DNA of 45,676 nucleotides, taken from positions 1 to 45,676 of the forward strand of contig CALKZT010000008.1 of NCBI GenBank assembly GCA_938002815.1, in the 5' to 3' direction. Under the pieces are notes generated by a model. It worked only from the letters and a program-made list of their open reading frames with translations. It did not search any database and was not told the DNA's origin. The position numbers and the translations under genes were made by a program. Source of the stretch: an uncultured bacterium (lineage in GTDB: Bacteria; Desulfobacterota; DSM-4660; Desulfatiglandales; CALKZT01). The stretch's first letter is position 1. Each line of letters begins with the position of its first letter. Shown here in pieces: positions 18,188-25,962 of the stretch.

Positions 18188-18343
18188 TTACTTCAATCTG
18201 GTATCCTGCCCCTGAAATCCGCATTCTGGAATGTAGCAACTCACGTCCACAAACTCACATTTCTTCTGGCAGCTGGGACACTTTTCGGGTGGCAGATCTG
18301 CCTTTAAGGTATATCCGCATTCTTTACATCTCCATTCTCCCAT
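18188..18343 (-). CDS. Rubredoxin-like small iron-binding protein
   Basis: A 51-residue protein. It reads MGEWRCKECGYTLKADLPPE, then KCPSCQKKCEFVD, then a second cysteine pair in SCYIPECG. The first half is a minimal rubredoxin-like knuckle pair (CxxCGYxxxxxxPPExCPxC), a type that I know from small conserved proteins of sulfate reducers and methanogens. The extra Cys residues (C29, C36, C41) lie beyond a classical rubredoxin. AAGGAGGG stands seven bases before the ATG, which is 12 bases from the ferritin stop, so it is in the oxygen-defence operon. It probably binds iron or zinc. Confidence 0.85.
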   Translation of the reverse strand: MGEWRCKECGYTLKADLPPEKCPSCQKKCEFVDVSCYIPECGFQGQDTRLK

Positions 18344-18354
18344 AGTAACCCTCC

Positions 18355-18867
18355 TTACCTCTCTTGGGCTGGCGAGACAAATACCCTCTGCGCCAGCTCT
18401 CGGTCCAACATAAAGAGTGAGCCCTTGTCCTCACCCACCAATCTGAGTCTATCCAGTATGTTTCTGGCATTTTCTTCCTCTTCCACCTGCTCAGACACAA
18501 ACCACTGGAGAAAGTTATTGGTGGCATGGTCCTTCTCCTGGATCGCCAAATCCACCAGCTGGTTTATGTAAGAGGTGACCTTCTGTTCATGGGCCAAGGT
18601 CTCCCTGAAGACCTCTTCCACAGATTGCCATTCAAGGGGGGGGACCTGTATCGTGGCCAACTTTACCCTCCCCCCTGACTTTGTTATGTAATCGAAGAAT
18701 TTCATGGCATGGGTAAGCTCCTCCTGGGCCTGAACCCTCATCCAGTTGGCAAACCCAGGCAAGCCCTTCTCATTGAAGTATGCACACATACTCAGGTACA
18801 AATAGCCACTGTATAACTCCCTGTTCAATTGAACATTTAGCTGGTCGATGATTCTTTCAGACGCCAT
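18355..18867 (-). CDS. Ferritin (non-haem, bacterial FtnA type)
   Basis: A 170-residue iron-storage protein of the usual length for bacterial ferritin. Ligand residues are in NRELYSGYLYLSMCAYF (first Glu) and QAQEELTHAMKFFDYI (ExxH), followed by EQKVTSYINQLVDLAIQEKDHATNNFLQWFVSEQVEEE, the third and fourth helices. The start at 18867 is chosen because the ATG overlaps the superoxide reductase stop (TAATG) with AAAGGGG upstream. A longer reading to 18885 would lie inside that gene. It stores Fe2+ and so limits Fenton chemistry, matching its neighbours. Confidence 0.95.
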   Translation of the reverse strand: MASERIIDQLNVQLNRELYSGYLYLSMCAYFNEKGLPGFANWMRVQAQEELTHAMKFFDYITKSGGRVKLATIQVPPLEWQSVEEVFRETLAHEQKVTSYINQLVDLAIQEKDHATNNFLQWFVSEQVEEEENARNILDRLRLVGEDKGSLFMLDRELAQRVFVSPAQER

Positions 18868-19247
18868 TAGGCTGCCCCTTTCCACAGACCATGGAGGTTA
18901 CAGTATTCTCTTGCATATACATCCTTTGCATCTATGTTGAATATCGCCTCAGGTGCCTGTCCAGGTGTCAAAAATTGGATGTAGGATTTGCCATCCCCCA
19001 CAAGTTCTATCCATTGGATGTAATGCTTCTCCTCCATGGGATGGGCCACACTCCCTACCTTTACCTTATAGCCTGCTTCTGTCTTTTCTATTACCGGAAC
19101 ATGCTTTTCCTTTGCTGCATCCACCGTATTTTCAACCAACAATTTCATTGGCTGGCCACAACACACAAGTTCTCCTTTCCCGCCGTTTAACACCTCCACA
19201 ATATTTCCACATAGCTCACACTTGTATACTTGTAGTCTCTCTGCCAT
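18867..19247 (-). CDS. dfx: Desulfoferrodoxin (superoxide reductase, two-iron class)
   Basis: Reduces superoxide to hydrogen peroxide without releasing oxygen. The 126-residue protein has an N-terminal desulforedoxin-type domain with cysteines C10, C13, C29 and C30 (Center I) and a catalytic Center II with ligands H49, H69, H75, C116 and H119 ([24 protein letters not shown]). E47 and K48 at the active-site mouth are also present. Length and motifs match class I enzymes of Desulfovibrio. It starts three bases after the thiol peroxidase stop with AAGGAGG. The H2O2 it makes would be handled by the peroxidase and rubrerythrins encoded beside it. Confidence 0.96.
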   Translation of the reverse strand: MAERLQVYKCELCGNIVEVLNGGKGELVCCGQPMKLLVENTVDAAKEKHVPVIEKTEAGYKVKVGSVAHPMEEKHYIQWIELVGDGKSYIQFLTPGQAPEAIFNIDAKDVYAREYCNLHGLWKGAA

Positions 19248-19250
19248 CTC

Positions 19251-19766
19251 TTAACCTCCTTGATTTATTAGCTTCTTTATGTTTTCCAAGGCTCGGTTAT
19301 AATCGGGCTCATTGGTTATCTCTGAGACTAGCTCCGAGTACCTCACCACCCTGTCCTTATCCAATACAAAGACTGCCCTCGCAAGGAGACCTATCTCTTT
19401 GATCAGGACTCCATACTTTTCCCCAAATTCCCTTTCCTTATAGTCTGACACCACGAGGATATTCTCGATGCCATTGGCACCACACCACCTCTTCTGTGCA
19501 AAAGGGAGATCCATACTTATGACCACCACCTTCACAGAGGCCCCTAACTCCTTTGCCTCATTGTTGAATCTGCGGCCTTCCAGATCGCAGACAGGTGTAT
19601 CCAGGGAAGGAACAGATAAGAGCACCACCACCTCCTCTTTTATGTCCGAGAGACTTAAGGGCTGAAGCTCCTGACCAACGGCCCTAAACTCAGGTGCCCT
19701 ATCCCCTTCCTTAGGAGGCTCTCCAACCAAAGTCAAACTATTTCCTTTTAGATAGATCTGGGTCAC
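19251..19766 (-). CDS. tpx: Thiol peroxidase (Tpx, atypical 2-Cys peroxiredoxin)
   Basis: Reduces hydrogen peroxide and alkyl peroxides using thioredoxin-type donors. The 171-residue protein carries the Tpx motif SVPSLDTPVC with the peroxidatic C60 and the resolving C95 (KRWCGANGI), the spacing typical of the family. The N-terminus (LKGNSLTLVGEPPKEGDRAPEF) also fits. It starts at GTG (19764-19766) with AGGAGACAGCC upstream. It lies between rubrerythrin and superoxide reductase in the same direction, nine bases after the rubrerythrin stop. Confidence 0.95.
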   Translation of the reverse strand: MTQIYLKGNSLTLVGEPPKEGDRAPEFRAVGQELQPLSLSDIKEEVVVLLSVPSLDTPVCDLEGRRFNNEAKELGASVKVVVISMDLPFAQKRWCGANGIENILVVSDYKEREFGEKYGVLIKEIGLLARAVFVLDKDRVVRYSELVSEITNEPDYNRALENIKKLINQGG

Positions 19767-19775
19767 GGCTGTCTC

Positions 19776-20348
19776 CTAATAGTTTTCTGCCAGGAGCTCA
19801 TAGTACGCCTGGGGATGTGCACATGCAGGACACTGCTTGGGTGCCTCCTTTCCCTTGTGGAGATAACCACAATTCCTGCACCTCCAGGTGACCTCTTCGT
19901 CCTTTTGGAATACCTTTCCCTTGGAGACGTTCTCTGCCAGGGCCAGGTATCTCTTTTCATGGAACCTTTCTGCATTGGCAATGGCCTCAAAGACCACCGC
20001 TATCTCGTGAAAGCCCTCTTCCCTTGCCACCTTGGCAAACCCAGGGTACATCTCTGTCTGCTCGTAATGCTCGCCCGCTGCGGCTGCCTTTAGATTTTCA
20101 AGGGTGTTTCCGATAATACCGGCAGGGAAGCTCCCTACTATTTCCACCTCACCCCCTTCCAGGAACTTGAAAAGCCTCTTTGCATGTTCCTTTTCCTGAT
20201 TGGCAGTCTCTTCAAATATCGCAGCAATCTGCTCATAACCCTCCTTCTTTGCCTGACTTGCAAAATAGGTATACCTGTTCCTTGCCTGTGATTCTCCTGC
20301 AAAAGCAGTTAGGATATTTTTTTCAGTTTTTGTGCCTTTTAGTCCCAT
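19776..20348 (-). CDS. rbr: Rubrerythrin (long form, C-terminal rubredoxin domain)
   Basis: A 190-residue peroxide reductase. An N-terminal ferritin-like four-helix bundle supplies the diiron site ([59 protein letters not shown], that is, several ExxH or E motifs). A C-terminal rubredoxin-like domain follows with CRNCGY and CPACAHPQ. Both are complete. AGGGAGGT lies near the ATG. It directly follows the Fur/PerR gene, which is the usual arrangement for peroxide-regulated rubrerythrin in anaerobes. Confidence 0.96.
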   Translation of the reverse strand: MGLKGTKTEKNILTAFAGESQARNRYTYFASQAKKEGYEQIAAIFEETANQEKEHAKRLFKFLEGGEVEIVGSFPAGIIGNTLENLKAAAAGEHYEQTEMYPGFAKVAREEGFHEIAVVFEAIANAERFHEKRYLALAENVSKGKVFQKDEEVTWRCRNCGYLHKGKEAPKQCPACAHPQAYYELLAENY

Positions 20349-20362
20349 TTTTACACCTCCCT

Positions 20363-20800
20363 TTACTCGTTTAAGATGTCATCTAATCTCTTTCCCTTTT
20401 TTCTACATTCTGAACATAGACCGAAAAATTCCAGTCTATGCCCAAAGATCCCGTATTTACTCAAACTGCCCACAGACCTGCTTAGAACCTCCATCGGATC
20501 GTCTGGGGTAGGTATCTCAATGTCTTCAATCTTATGGCACCTTATACATGTAAGATGATAGTGATCATGTAAATTATAATCAAACCTCATTTGATGATGT
20601 TCTGGTTCTATCTTTTTTATAAATCCTGCTGCTGATAAGACATCCAGATTTCTATATACCGTTCCAAGGCTAATATCAGGCAATTTCTTTTTAACCTCCA
20701 CATAAATCTCATCAGCAGTGGGATGTCCCCCAAGTTCTTTCATGGTTTCTAAGATCACCTGCCTTTGTTTTGTTAGCCTTTGGACCTTTGATTTATCCAA
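20363..20800 (-). CDS. Fur-family transcriptional regulator, probably PerR-like
   Basis: A 145-residue winged-helix metalloregulator. The DNA-binding part contains [25 protein letters not shown] and [18 protein letters not shown]. The metal region has [20 protein letters not shown], with structural-zinc cysteines C85/C88 and C129/C132. The start is TTG at 20798-20800 with GAGGAA upstream; no in-frame ATG fits. Its position inside a cluster of peroxide- and iron-handling genes argues for PerR-like (peroxide-sensing) rather than iron-uptake control, but sequence alone does not separate them. It probably regulates the surrounding operon. Confidence 0.9.
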   Translation of the reverse strand: MDKSKVQRLTKQRQVILETMKELGGHPTADEIYVEVKKKLPDISLGTVYRNLDVLSAAGFIKKIEPEHHQMRFDYNLHDHYHLTCIRCHKIEDIEIPTPDDPMEVLSRSVGSLSKYGIFGHRLEFFGLCSECRKKGKRLDDILNE

Positions 20801-20861
20801 CAGTTCCTCATCTTTGCTGATCTAAAAATTTAAACATATAATGCTACACTACAAGTCCTCA

Positions 20862-21029
20862 TCAGAGTTTCTTAAAATTTTTCTTACTGGCACCACACAC
20901 CGGACACTTCCAGTCTTCTGGAAGGTCCTCAAATTTGGTCCCTTTTGGGATCTTTCCCTTTTTGTCCCCCCTGTCCGGATCATAGATATAGCCGCAACTT
21001 GGAGTCTGACACTGCCATAGTTCTCTCAT
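20862..21029 (-). CDS. Rubredoxin with a four-residue first cysteine spacer (type II)
   Basis: A 55-residue rubredoxin. It starts [19 protein letters not shown] and ends near [16 protein letters not shown]. The second knuckle is canonical (CPVCG). The first is C7-x4-C12 instead of CxxC, which is the spacing described for type II rubredoxin of Desulfovibrio desulfuricans. The aromatic and acidic core residues ([18 protein letters not shown]) are kept. Its ATG is six bases after the stop of the shorter rubrerythrin gene with AAGGGAAA upstream, so the two are cotranscribed, and it probably donates electrons to rubrerythrin. Confidence 0.92.
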   Translation of the reverse strand: MRELWQCQTPSCGYIYDPDRGDKKGKIPKGTKFEDLPEDWKCPVCGASKKNFKKL

Positions 21030-21035
21030 TTTCCC

Positions 21036-21533
21036 TTACTCCACCCTCACGAAGACCTTCCCCTTTGCATTGCAAACAGGGCAGATCTCCGGGGCCTCGT
21101 TTTCAGAGGTGTACCCGCATACTGGGCAGACGTAATAACACTTAATATCCTGGACATTGTCTAAGTTTTCCAGCATCTTTTTATAGAGTTCAGCGTGCAC
21201 CTTTTCCACCTCATTGGCATACCTAAAAGACCTCTCCGCAACCTTATCCCCGTCTGCTATGGCCTGCTCTATCATTTTTGGGTACATCTCTTTGAACTCA
21301 TGGGTCTCCCCCGATATAGCCTCCATTAAGTTTTCCCTTGTCTTTTTCACTGCACCGAGGGCCTTAAGGTGGGCATGGGCATGGACCGTTTCTGCCTCTG
21401 CTGCAGCCCTAAAGAGTTTTGCCGCCGCAGAATACCCCTCCAGCTCCGCCTGTTTGGCAAAGGCAAGATACCTTCTGTTTGCCTGGGATTCCCCTGCAAA
21501 TGCCTCTTTTAGATTCTTTTCTGTCTCTGTCAT
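21036..21533 (-). CDS. Rubrerythrin family protein (short form)
   Basis: A 165-residue second rubrerythrin. The diiron bundle shows FAGESQANRRYLAFA, AEAETVHAHAHLKALG, ISGETHEFKEMYPKMIEQA and YANEVEKVHAELYKK, followed by a rubredoxin-type domain with CPVCGYTSENEAPEICPVCNAKG. It reads as the subgroup common in methanogens and sulfate reducers. GGGAGGAGAAGG precedes the ATG. It is first but one in the oxygen-defence cluster and is paired with the rubredoxin gene that follows it. Confidence 0.95.
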   Translation of the reverse strand: MTETEKNLKEAFAGESQANRRYLAFAKQAELEGYSAAAKLFRAAAEAETVHAHAHLKALGAVKKTRENLMEAISGETHEFKEMYPKMIEQAIADGDKVAERSFRYANEVEKVHAELYKKMLENLDNVQDIKCYYVCPVCGYTSENEAPEICPVCNAKGKVFVRVE

Positions 21534-21549
21534 CCTTCTCCTCCCAATT

Positions 21550-21753
21550 TTATTCTTTCCAAAGGCCTTTTCTTTTGTGCCTCTCTATCTCCTTCTCGGC
21601 CATGGCCTTTATCTTGTAACCTGAATCCCTTACTGTAGCATACAAGATGCCACAGCTATCGTCCTCCCTCACCTCGTCCCCTTTGTCTGCTACCCCTATG
21701 AGCTTTTCAGCCAATGATAGGGTCTCTATTATCACCTTGTCGCACTCCCTCAT
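21550..21753 (-). CDS. Small conserved-looking hypothetical protein before rubrerythrin
   Basis: A 67-residue charged, helical protein (MRECDKVIIETLSLAEKLIGVADKG and KIKAMAEKEIERHKRKG in outline) with two cysteines, C4 and C34. No family is recognised. AAGAGG sits before the ATG, and it ends 16 bases before the rubrerythrin start, so it appears to be the first gene of the oxygen-defence operon. Tight coupling to rubrerythrin suggests a helper function, which is inference. Confidence 0.75.
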   Translation of the reverse strand: MRECDKVIIETLSLAEKLIGVADKGDEVREDDSCGILYATVRDSGYKIKAMAEKEIERHKRKGLWKE

Positions 21754-21928
21754 AATTGCCTCTTGAGGTTTTTTCTCCCTATTATTTCAAGTCTGATGCC
21801 ACAAAAATAGCTTACTTTGACCCAATTTGGCTAAATTTTATAGGATCCTAAAGCTCCACCACCCCTTGTTTCCTCCACACAATAGGAGACAGCACAAAGA
21901 TAACAGGCCTTAATTCCCCATTAAAACC

Positions 21929-21966
21929 GTCTCACATCTTCGTGAGACAAAGTGTCTCATGAGACA
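21929..21966. promoter_or_regulatory. Cluster of GTCTCA/TGAGAC inverted repeats
   Basis: GTCTCAC at 21929-21935 pairs with GTGAGAC at 21942-21948 (7-bp stem, 6-base loop). Five bases on lies the perfect 14-bp palindrome TGTCTCATGAGACA (21953-21966), which overlaps the stop codon of the sigma-54 activator gene. On the minus strand the hairpin is followed by GGTTTTAAT, so it may be that gene's terminator. The repeated half-site could equally be an operator for the oxygen-defence operon downstream. Confidence 0.35.
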
Positions 21967-23264
21967 AGCTTCCTACCCTTTAGGTGTCTATAAAATGTAG
22001 CGCGGCTAATACCCAGTAATTTGGCTGCCTTTGTCCTATTGCCGCCTGCCCTCTGGAGGGCCTGGGCTATGGCCTCCTCCTCTAAACTCCCTTTGGAATT
22101 TGCTGGAAAGATCTCATTGGGGAGGTCTTTGGGTCGGATAATGGAGTCTTCGGAATGGATATAAGAGTACCTCAGGACACTCTGTAGCTCCCTGACATTT
22201 CCAGGCCATTTATATTTCATTAACCTTTCCATTGCCTCCTTTGAAAAGACCTTCTCCCCGAATCCCTCCTGTCTCATCCGGGATCCAAAGTGCTCCAAAA
22301 GGAGTGGGACATCATCCGGCCTTTCCCTCAGAGGAGGCAGTCTGAGTGTAAGGCCTGAAAGCCGGTAAAAGAGATCCTCCCTGAACCTGCCCTTTCTCAC
22401 CTCTTCCCTTAGGTCCCTATTTGTGGCAACCAGGATCCTCACATCCACCTTTGTGGGGGCTTCTGCCCCTAATCTTGTGAGCTCCATTGTCTCCACAACC
22501 CTCAAGAGCTTGGCCTGGGTGGATTTACTGAGCTCTCCTACCTCGTCCAAAAATATGGTACCTTTATGGGCCAGCTCGAACCTGCCCTTCCTTGACCTAA
22601 AGGCACCGGTGAAGGCCCCCTTTTCGTAGCCAAAAAACTCGCTCTCCAGCAAGGTCTCTGGTATGGCAGCGCAGTTTACTGTTACAAATGGCCCCCCTGC
22701 CCTCCTGCTCTCTTGGTGGATCGCATTTGCCACAAGCTCCTTCCCTGTGCCCGTCTCTCCAAAGATGTATACGGGATAGTCAAAGCCAGCGATCTCCCTA
22801 ATTTTACCAATCAGCTGAAGCATGGCAGGGTCCCTGGTAACTATCCCATGGAATTGGATACCCTTTTCCCCTAAGCCCTCTGCTATTAGATTTTCTGTTA
22901 TGTCAGAGAAAGAGGCAACCACGCCAGTAAGGCTACCACCTCTTCCAATAGGGGTTACACTCATTCTCACCCGTTTGGGCCTTCCTCCTTTGGTAAGTAT
23001 GGTCACATCATAGGGTCTCTTGGGTAGTTCCATGGGATCCCCTTCCAGAAAATGGCATCTGCTCCCACAGAAAGGCTCTATGAATACGGTATGGCAGTCC
23101 TTACCCAAGACCTCTGACCTTTTATATCCGGTTATCTCCTCTGCCGCCCTGTTAAAGTAGATGATCCTCCTTTTGAGGTCATGGGCTATTATCCCTGTGT
23201 CTAATCCCTCTATTATGGCCAAGAGGTTTTCCTTTAGGAGGTCACTATCTGAAGGCTCTAACAT
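21957..23264 (-). CDS. Sigma-54-dependent transcriptional activator with PAS sensor domain
   Basis: A 435-residue enhancer-binding protein. An N-terminal PAS domain (about 10-125) contains a cysteine-rich stretch (CHTVFIEPFCGSRCHFL). The AAA+ domain has Walker A GETGTGKE, the sigma-54-contact loop GAFTGA and Walker B TIFLDEVGEL. A Fis-type helix-turn-helix ends the protein (NRTKAAKLLGISRATFYRHLKG). There is no response-regulator receiver domain, so it senses its signal through the PAS region. The start at 23264 is chosen because the domain begins just after it and the upstream reading runs into the divergent gene. It is 95 bases from the enoyl-CoA hydratase gene. The target is unknown. Confidence 0.92.
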   Translation of the reverse strand: MLEPSDSDLLKENLLAIIEGLDTGIIAHDLKRRIIYFNRAAEEITGYKRSEVLGKDCHTVFIEPFCGSRCHFLEGDPMELPKRPYDVTILTKGGRPKRVRMSVTPIGRGGSLTGVVASFSDITENLIAEGLGEKGIQFHGIVTRDPAMLQLIGKIREIAGFDYPVYIFGETGTGKELVANAIHQESRRAGGPFVTVNCAAIPETLLESEFFGYEKGAFTGAFRSRKGRFELAHKGTIFLDEVGELSKSTQAKLLRVVETMELTRLGAEAPTKVDVRILVATNRDLREEVRKGRFREDLFYRLSGLTLRLPPLRERPDDVPLLLEHFGSRMRQEGFGEKVFSKEAMERLMKYKWPGNVRELQSVLRYSYIHSEDSIIRPKDLPNEIFPANSKGSLEEEAIAQALQRAGGNRTKAAKLLGISRATFYRHLKGRKLVS

Positions 23265-23288
23265 TTCCAAACCCTTCGGGATCCAAAT

Positions 23289-23318
23289 TTGTGGACAAGC
23301 TACCTTTTTGGTTAGTAT
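23289..23318 (+). promoter_or_regulatory. Possible sigma-70-type promoter for the enoyl-CoA hydratase gene
   Basis: TTGTGG (23289-23294) and TAGTAT (23313-23318) are separated by 18 bases, with the start codon about 35 bases after the predicted transcript start. The match is moderate. I found no clear sigma-54 (GG-N10-GC) element here despite the adjacent activator. Confidence 0.25.
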
Positions 23319-23359
23319 ATTGGGGGCGCTTCCCCACTTCAAGGAAAATAGGAGAACCC

Positions 23360-24136
23360 ATGTTATACGAGACAATCCATTATGAAGATTTGGAACCGGG
23401 TATAGGGGTCCTCTCACTTAATAGGCCAAGGTTGTATAATTCTGTGAACAAAAAGATGGTCTCAGAATTAGAGTCCTTCTTTCTGGAGATAGGGGAGAGG
23501 GAAGATGTAAACGTACTCCTCCTTAAGGGAAACGGCGAGAAGGGCTTTTGTGCTGGGTTGGACCTGAAAGAGACCTCAAAGCTGGTAGAGATGTGGAATG
23601 CCCGGTCTTTTTATATGTTTCAAAAGAGGCTTGCAAGGCTTGTTTTAAAACTTAGAGCCATCCCGCAGCCAGTGATCTGCCTCATCCACGGGGCAGCAGT
23701 GGGCCTGGGGTTTAGCCTTGCTTTGGCCTCTGATATTCGAATTGGGAGCAAAGATGCCAGGTTCTGTGCAGCATTCATCAACATAGGCCTTGGGGGAGCA
23801 GATATGGCCTGCTCCTATCTACTGCCGAGAGTAATAGGTGCAGGGAGGGCATCGGAATTGATGCTTACGGGCGATTTTCTCTCTGCTGAGGAGGCATTTA
23901 ATCTGGGTATGCTGAGCAGGTTAGTGGAAAGAGAAGAGCTGTGGGAGACAGGAGTTCAGATGGCCAGAAGGCTAAATTCCAAAAACCCCCTTGGACTCGT
24001 ACTTACAAAAGAGGCCATAAATATGAACCTGGACGCCCCATCCCTTGAGCATGCCCTCCAGTTGGAGGACAGAAATCAAACATCCCTCTATCTAAGGGGA
24101 AAGGCAGGAGAGTCCAAGACAAGCAGGTATTTCTGA
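23360..24136 (+). CDS. Enoyl-CoA hydratase/isomerase family protein
   Basis: A 258-residue crotonase-fold protein. The oxyanion-hole segments are GFCAGLDLKE and HGAAVGLGFSLALASDIRIG. The segment FINIGLGGADMACSYLLPRVIGAGRASELMLTGDFLSAEEA is typical of the group, and the C-terminal helices (LTKEAINMNLDAPSLEHALQLEDRNQ) are complete. The usual second catalytic glutamate is not obvious (GLGGADM), so hydratase activity is not assured; substrate unknown. The start at 23360 is chosen for AGGAGAACCC just upstream. The reading to 23291 would overlap the divergent promoter region. It is divergent from the sigma-54 activator. Confidence 0.9.
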   Translation: MLYETIHYEDLEPGIGVLSLNRPRLYNSVNKKMVSELESFFLEIGEREDVNVLLLKGNGEKGFCAGLDLKETSKLVEMWNARSFYMFQKRLARLVLKLRAIPQPVICLIHGAAVGLGFSLALASDIRIGSKDARFCAAFINIGLGGADMACSYLLPRVIGAGRASELMLTGDFLSAEEAFNLGMLSRLVEREELWETGVQMARRLNSKNPLGLVLTKEAINMNLDAPSLEHALQLEDRNQTSLYLRGKAGESKTSRYF

Positions 24137-24307
24137 TATCTGCCTATTGCCAAGGCCTTCTTCTCTTCTTGGGGTAGCCATGCCTCTCACCTTGCCCTTC
24201 TGAACTGGCCCACCAGTAGGATTTGGGCCAAGCCTTTCAAGGAGTCTGTCCAAGGCCCTCATCTGCTCCCTAAAATACTCACTTATTATATGGTTTTGGG
24301 GTCCCAT
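24092..24307 (-). CDS. Possible small hypothetical protein overlapping the ech 3' end
   Basis: A 71-residue frame whose first 30 residues form a plausible amphipathic helix (IISEYFREQMRALDRLLERLG) followed by a basic, probably unstructured tail. The ATG has the strong site GGAGGGAG four bases upstream, the main argument that it is real. Its last 45 bases overlap the end of the convergent enoyl-CoA hydratase gene. No homologue is recognised. Confidence 0.45.
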   Translation of the reverse strand: MGPQNHIISEYFREQMRALDRLLERLGPNPTGGPVQKGKVRGMATPRREEGLGNRQISEIPACLGLSCLSP

Positions 24308-24394
24308 CTACTCCCTCCATTTAGAGCTCTTGCAATTTAAATGCCTCTGCCCTATATATCGTCTGAATGAGAGATTACTTGAGGCCTAATATAG

Positions 24395-25135
24395 ATGACT
24401 CATATCCTTGTGGGTACTTCTGGCTGGAGCTATGGTCATTGGAAAGGAAGATTCTACCCACCAGAGGTTCCCACAAGAGAATGGCTTAGATACTATTCCA
24501 CACAGTTTTCTACCGTTGAGATAAACAGCACCTTTTATAGGTTGCCAAAGAGGGAAACGGTGGCCTCTTGGAAGGAATCCGTGGGAAAAGGCTTCCTCTT
24601 TTCCCTGAAATTGAATAAATCGATTACCCACACCCATAGGCTGAGGGGGATTGAAGAGCCCCTTATGACATTTTTGGGCCTGTTTGATGAGCTTGGGGAA
24701 CGTATGGGTCCTTTGCTTGTCCAGCTACCCCCTGGTCTGAAGCAGGATGTCCTCCTCCTCAAAGACTTTTTGGAGCTGGTCCCAGAGAGATTTTCCCTTG
24801 CAGTGGAATTCAGAGACCGAAGCTGGTTTTCAGATGAGGTATATTCTCTCCTTTGGGAAAAATCGGCGACATTTTGTTGGCACGACTACCATGGCATGGA
24901 GGTTCCCAAAGTGACCACATCTGACTCCCTATACATCAGGATGCATGGGCCATCGGGTAGATACTATGGGTCGTACCCCCAAAAGGAGCTGAGGGAATTG
25001 GCAGAGGAGATAATGAAAAGATCGGTTAGAGGAAAAGTCTTTGTCTATTTTAATAACGATAGAGATGGTCATGCGGTCTATAACGCAAAGGAATTCATTG
25101 GGTTCCTTTCAAAGGCCCAAGATAGTACTGGTTAA
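24395..25135 (+). CDS. DUF72 (YecE) family protein
   Basis: A 246-residue TIM-barrel-like protein of the DUF72 family, whose function is not established. Characteristic segments are GTSGWSYGHWKGRFYPPEV near the N-terminus, FSTVEINSTFYRLP, FSLKLNKSITH, LLVQLPPGLK, AVEFRDRSWF, YIRMHGPSGRYYGSY and VYFNNDRDGHAVYNA at the C-terminus, in the normal order. It stands alone between the small minus-strand gene and the tRNA. GAGGCC lies about 12 bases before the ATG. Confidence 0.93.
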   Translation: MTHILVGTSGWSYGHWKGRFYPPEVPTREWLRYYSTQFSTVEINSTFYRLPKRETVASWKESVGKGFLFSLKLNKSITHTHRLRGIEEPLMTFLGLFDELGERMGPLLVQLPPGLKQDVLLLKDFLELVPERFSLAVEFRDRSWFSDEVYSLLWEKSATFCWHDYHGMEVPKVTTSDSLYIRMHGPSGRYYGSYPQKELRELAEEIMKRSVRGKVFVYFNNDRDGHAVYNAKEFIGFLSKAQDSTG

Positions 25136-25340
25136 GAGAAGATCCCTTCCAATGCTCTCTCCTTCATAGGCCCATTCAGAGAAACTCAAGAAGCCATCCT
25201 CTCCACCATAAGGGGCCACTCATCAGGAGACCGGGATACCAGGGACGAATTTACTCAAAAGAACTCTCATTAGAGGTAGTCCAAATTTTTCGAACAAATG
25301 ACTTGATTTCATTTATCAGATAGGGAAAATAATGAGAGGT

Positions 25341-25417
<77 letters not shown>

Positions 25418-25419
25418 GG

Positions 25420-25446
25420 CTTTTGGTGGACACCAAAAGATTTCTC
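25420..25446 (+). terminator. Terminator of the tRNA-Pro gene
   Basis: CTTTTGGT and ACCAAAAG form an eight-pair stem around GGAC, three bases after the tRNA CCA end, followed by the T-rich ATTTCTC. Position and structure fit a rho-independent terminator, though the T tract is short. Confidence 0.65.
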
Positions 25447-25474
25447 CTCTGAGAATCTCAGGGATAAGAATTAT

Positions 25475-25502
25475 TTGACATATTTTGGGTGTATGATATT
25501 GA
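25475..25502 (+). promoter_or_regulatory. Promoter of rplM-rpsI
   Basis: A perfect -35 TTGACA (25475-25480) is 16 bases from TATTGA (25497-25502). The predicted transcript would start about 25 bases before the rplM ATG. Confidence 0.5.
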
Positions 25503-25533
25503 AAACCAAGATGATTTTTTGGAGAGAAGCGAC

Positions 25534-25962
25534 ATGAAGACTTATATGGCAAAGAAGAACGAGGTGGAAAGAAGGTGGTTTGTGGTGGATGCCTCTGACA
25601 AGATCTTAGGAAGGCTTGCCACTCAAATAGCCATGAAGCTGAGGGGAAAAGACAGGCCTACTTTTACCCCACATGTGGATGCTGGGGACTTTGTGGTCGT
25701 TATCAATGCAGAAAAGGTGAGGGTTACCGGGAAGAAACTAAATGACAAGTTCTACTACAGGCACAGTGGCTACCTTGGTGGCCTAAAGGTAACACCCTTG
25801 AGAGATATGTTACAGAAAAAGCCGGAAGAGGTGATAAGGTTGGCAGTTAGGGGAATGTTACCCAAAAACAGACTCGGAAGACAGCTCATAAAGAAGCTCA
25901 AGGTGTACAGTGGTCCTGAGCACCCTCACCAGGCACAACAACCAAAGGTTTGGGAGATGTAA
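25534..25962 (+). CDS. rplM: 50S ribosomal protein L13
   Basis: Large-subunit ribosomal protein of 142 residues, the same length as the Escherichia coli protein. It aligns from the first residues ([68 protein letters not shown]) to the end ([20 protein letters not shown]). The start at 25534 is set by that alignment and by GGAGAG upstream, rather than the in-frame ATG at 25489. rpsI follows directly (TAA then ATG), the standard pair. Confidence 0.97.
   Translation: MKTYMAKKNEVERRWFVVDASDKILGRLATQIAMKLRGKDRPTFTPHVDAGDFVVVINAEKVRVTGKKLNDKFYYRHSGYLGGLKVTPLRDMLQKKPEEVIRLAVRGMLPKNRLGRQLIKKLKVYSGPEHPHQAQQPKVWEM

Noticed and set aside
23265-23359. Sigma-54 promoter in the divergent region next to the activator
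   Set aside because: No GG-N10-GC element with reasonable flanks was found; only a moderate sigma-70-type candidate.
21957-23417. Longer form (486 residues) of the sigma-54 activator
   Set aside because: The extra 51 residues run into the divergent enoyl-CoA hydratase gene, show no domain, and the PAS domain starts right after the ATG at 23264.
25136-25340. Possible gene remnant between the DUF72 gene and tRNA-Pro
   Set aside because: No frame with a start signal and no recognisable protein or RNA similarity. No integrase or direct repeat of the tRNA 3' end was seen, so no integrated element is claimed.
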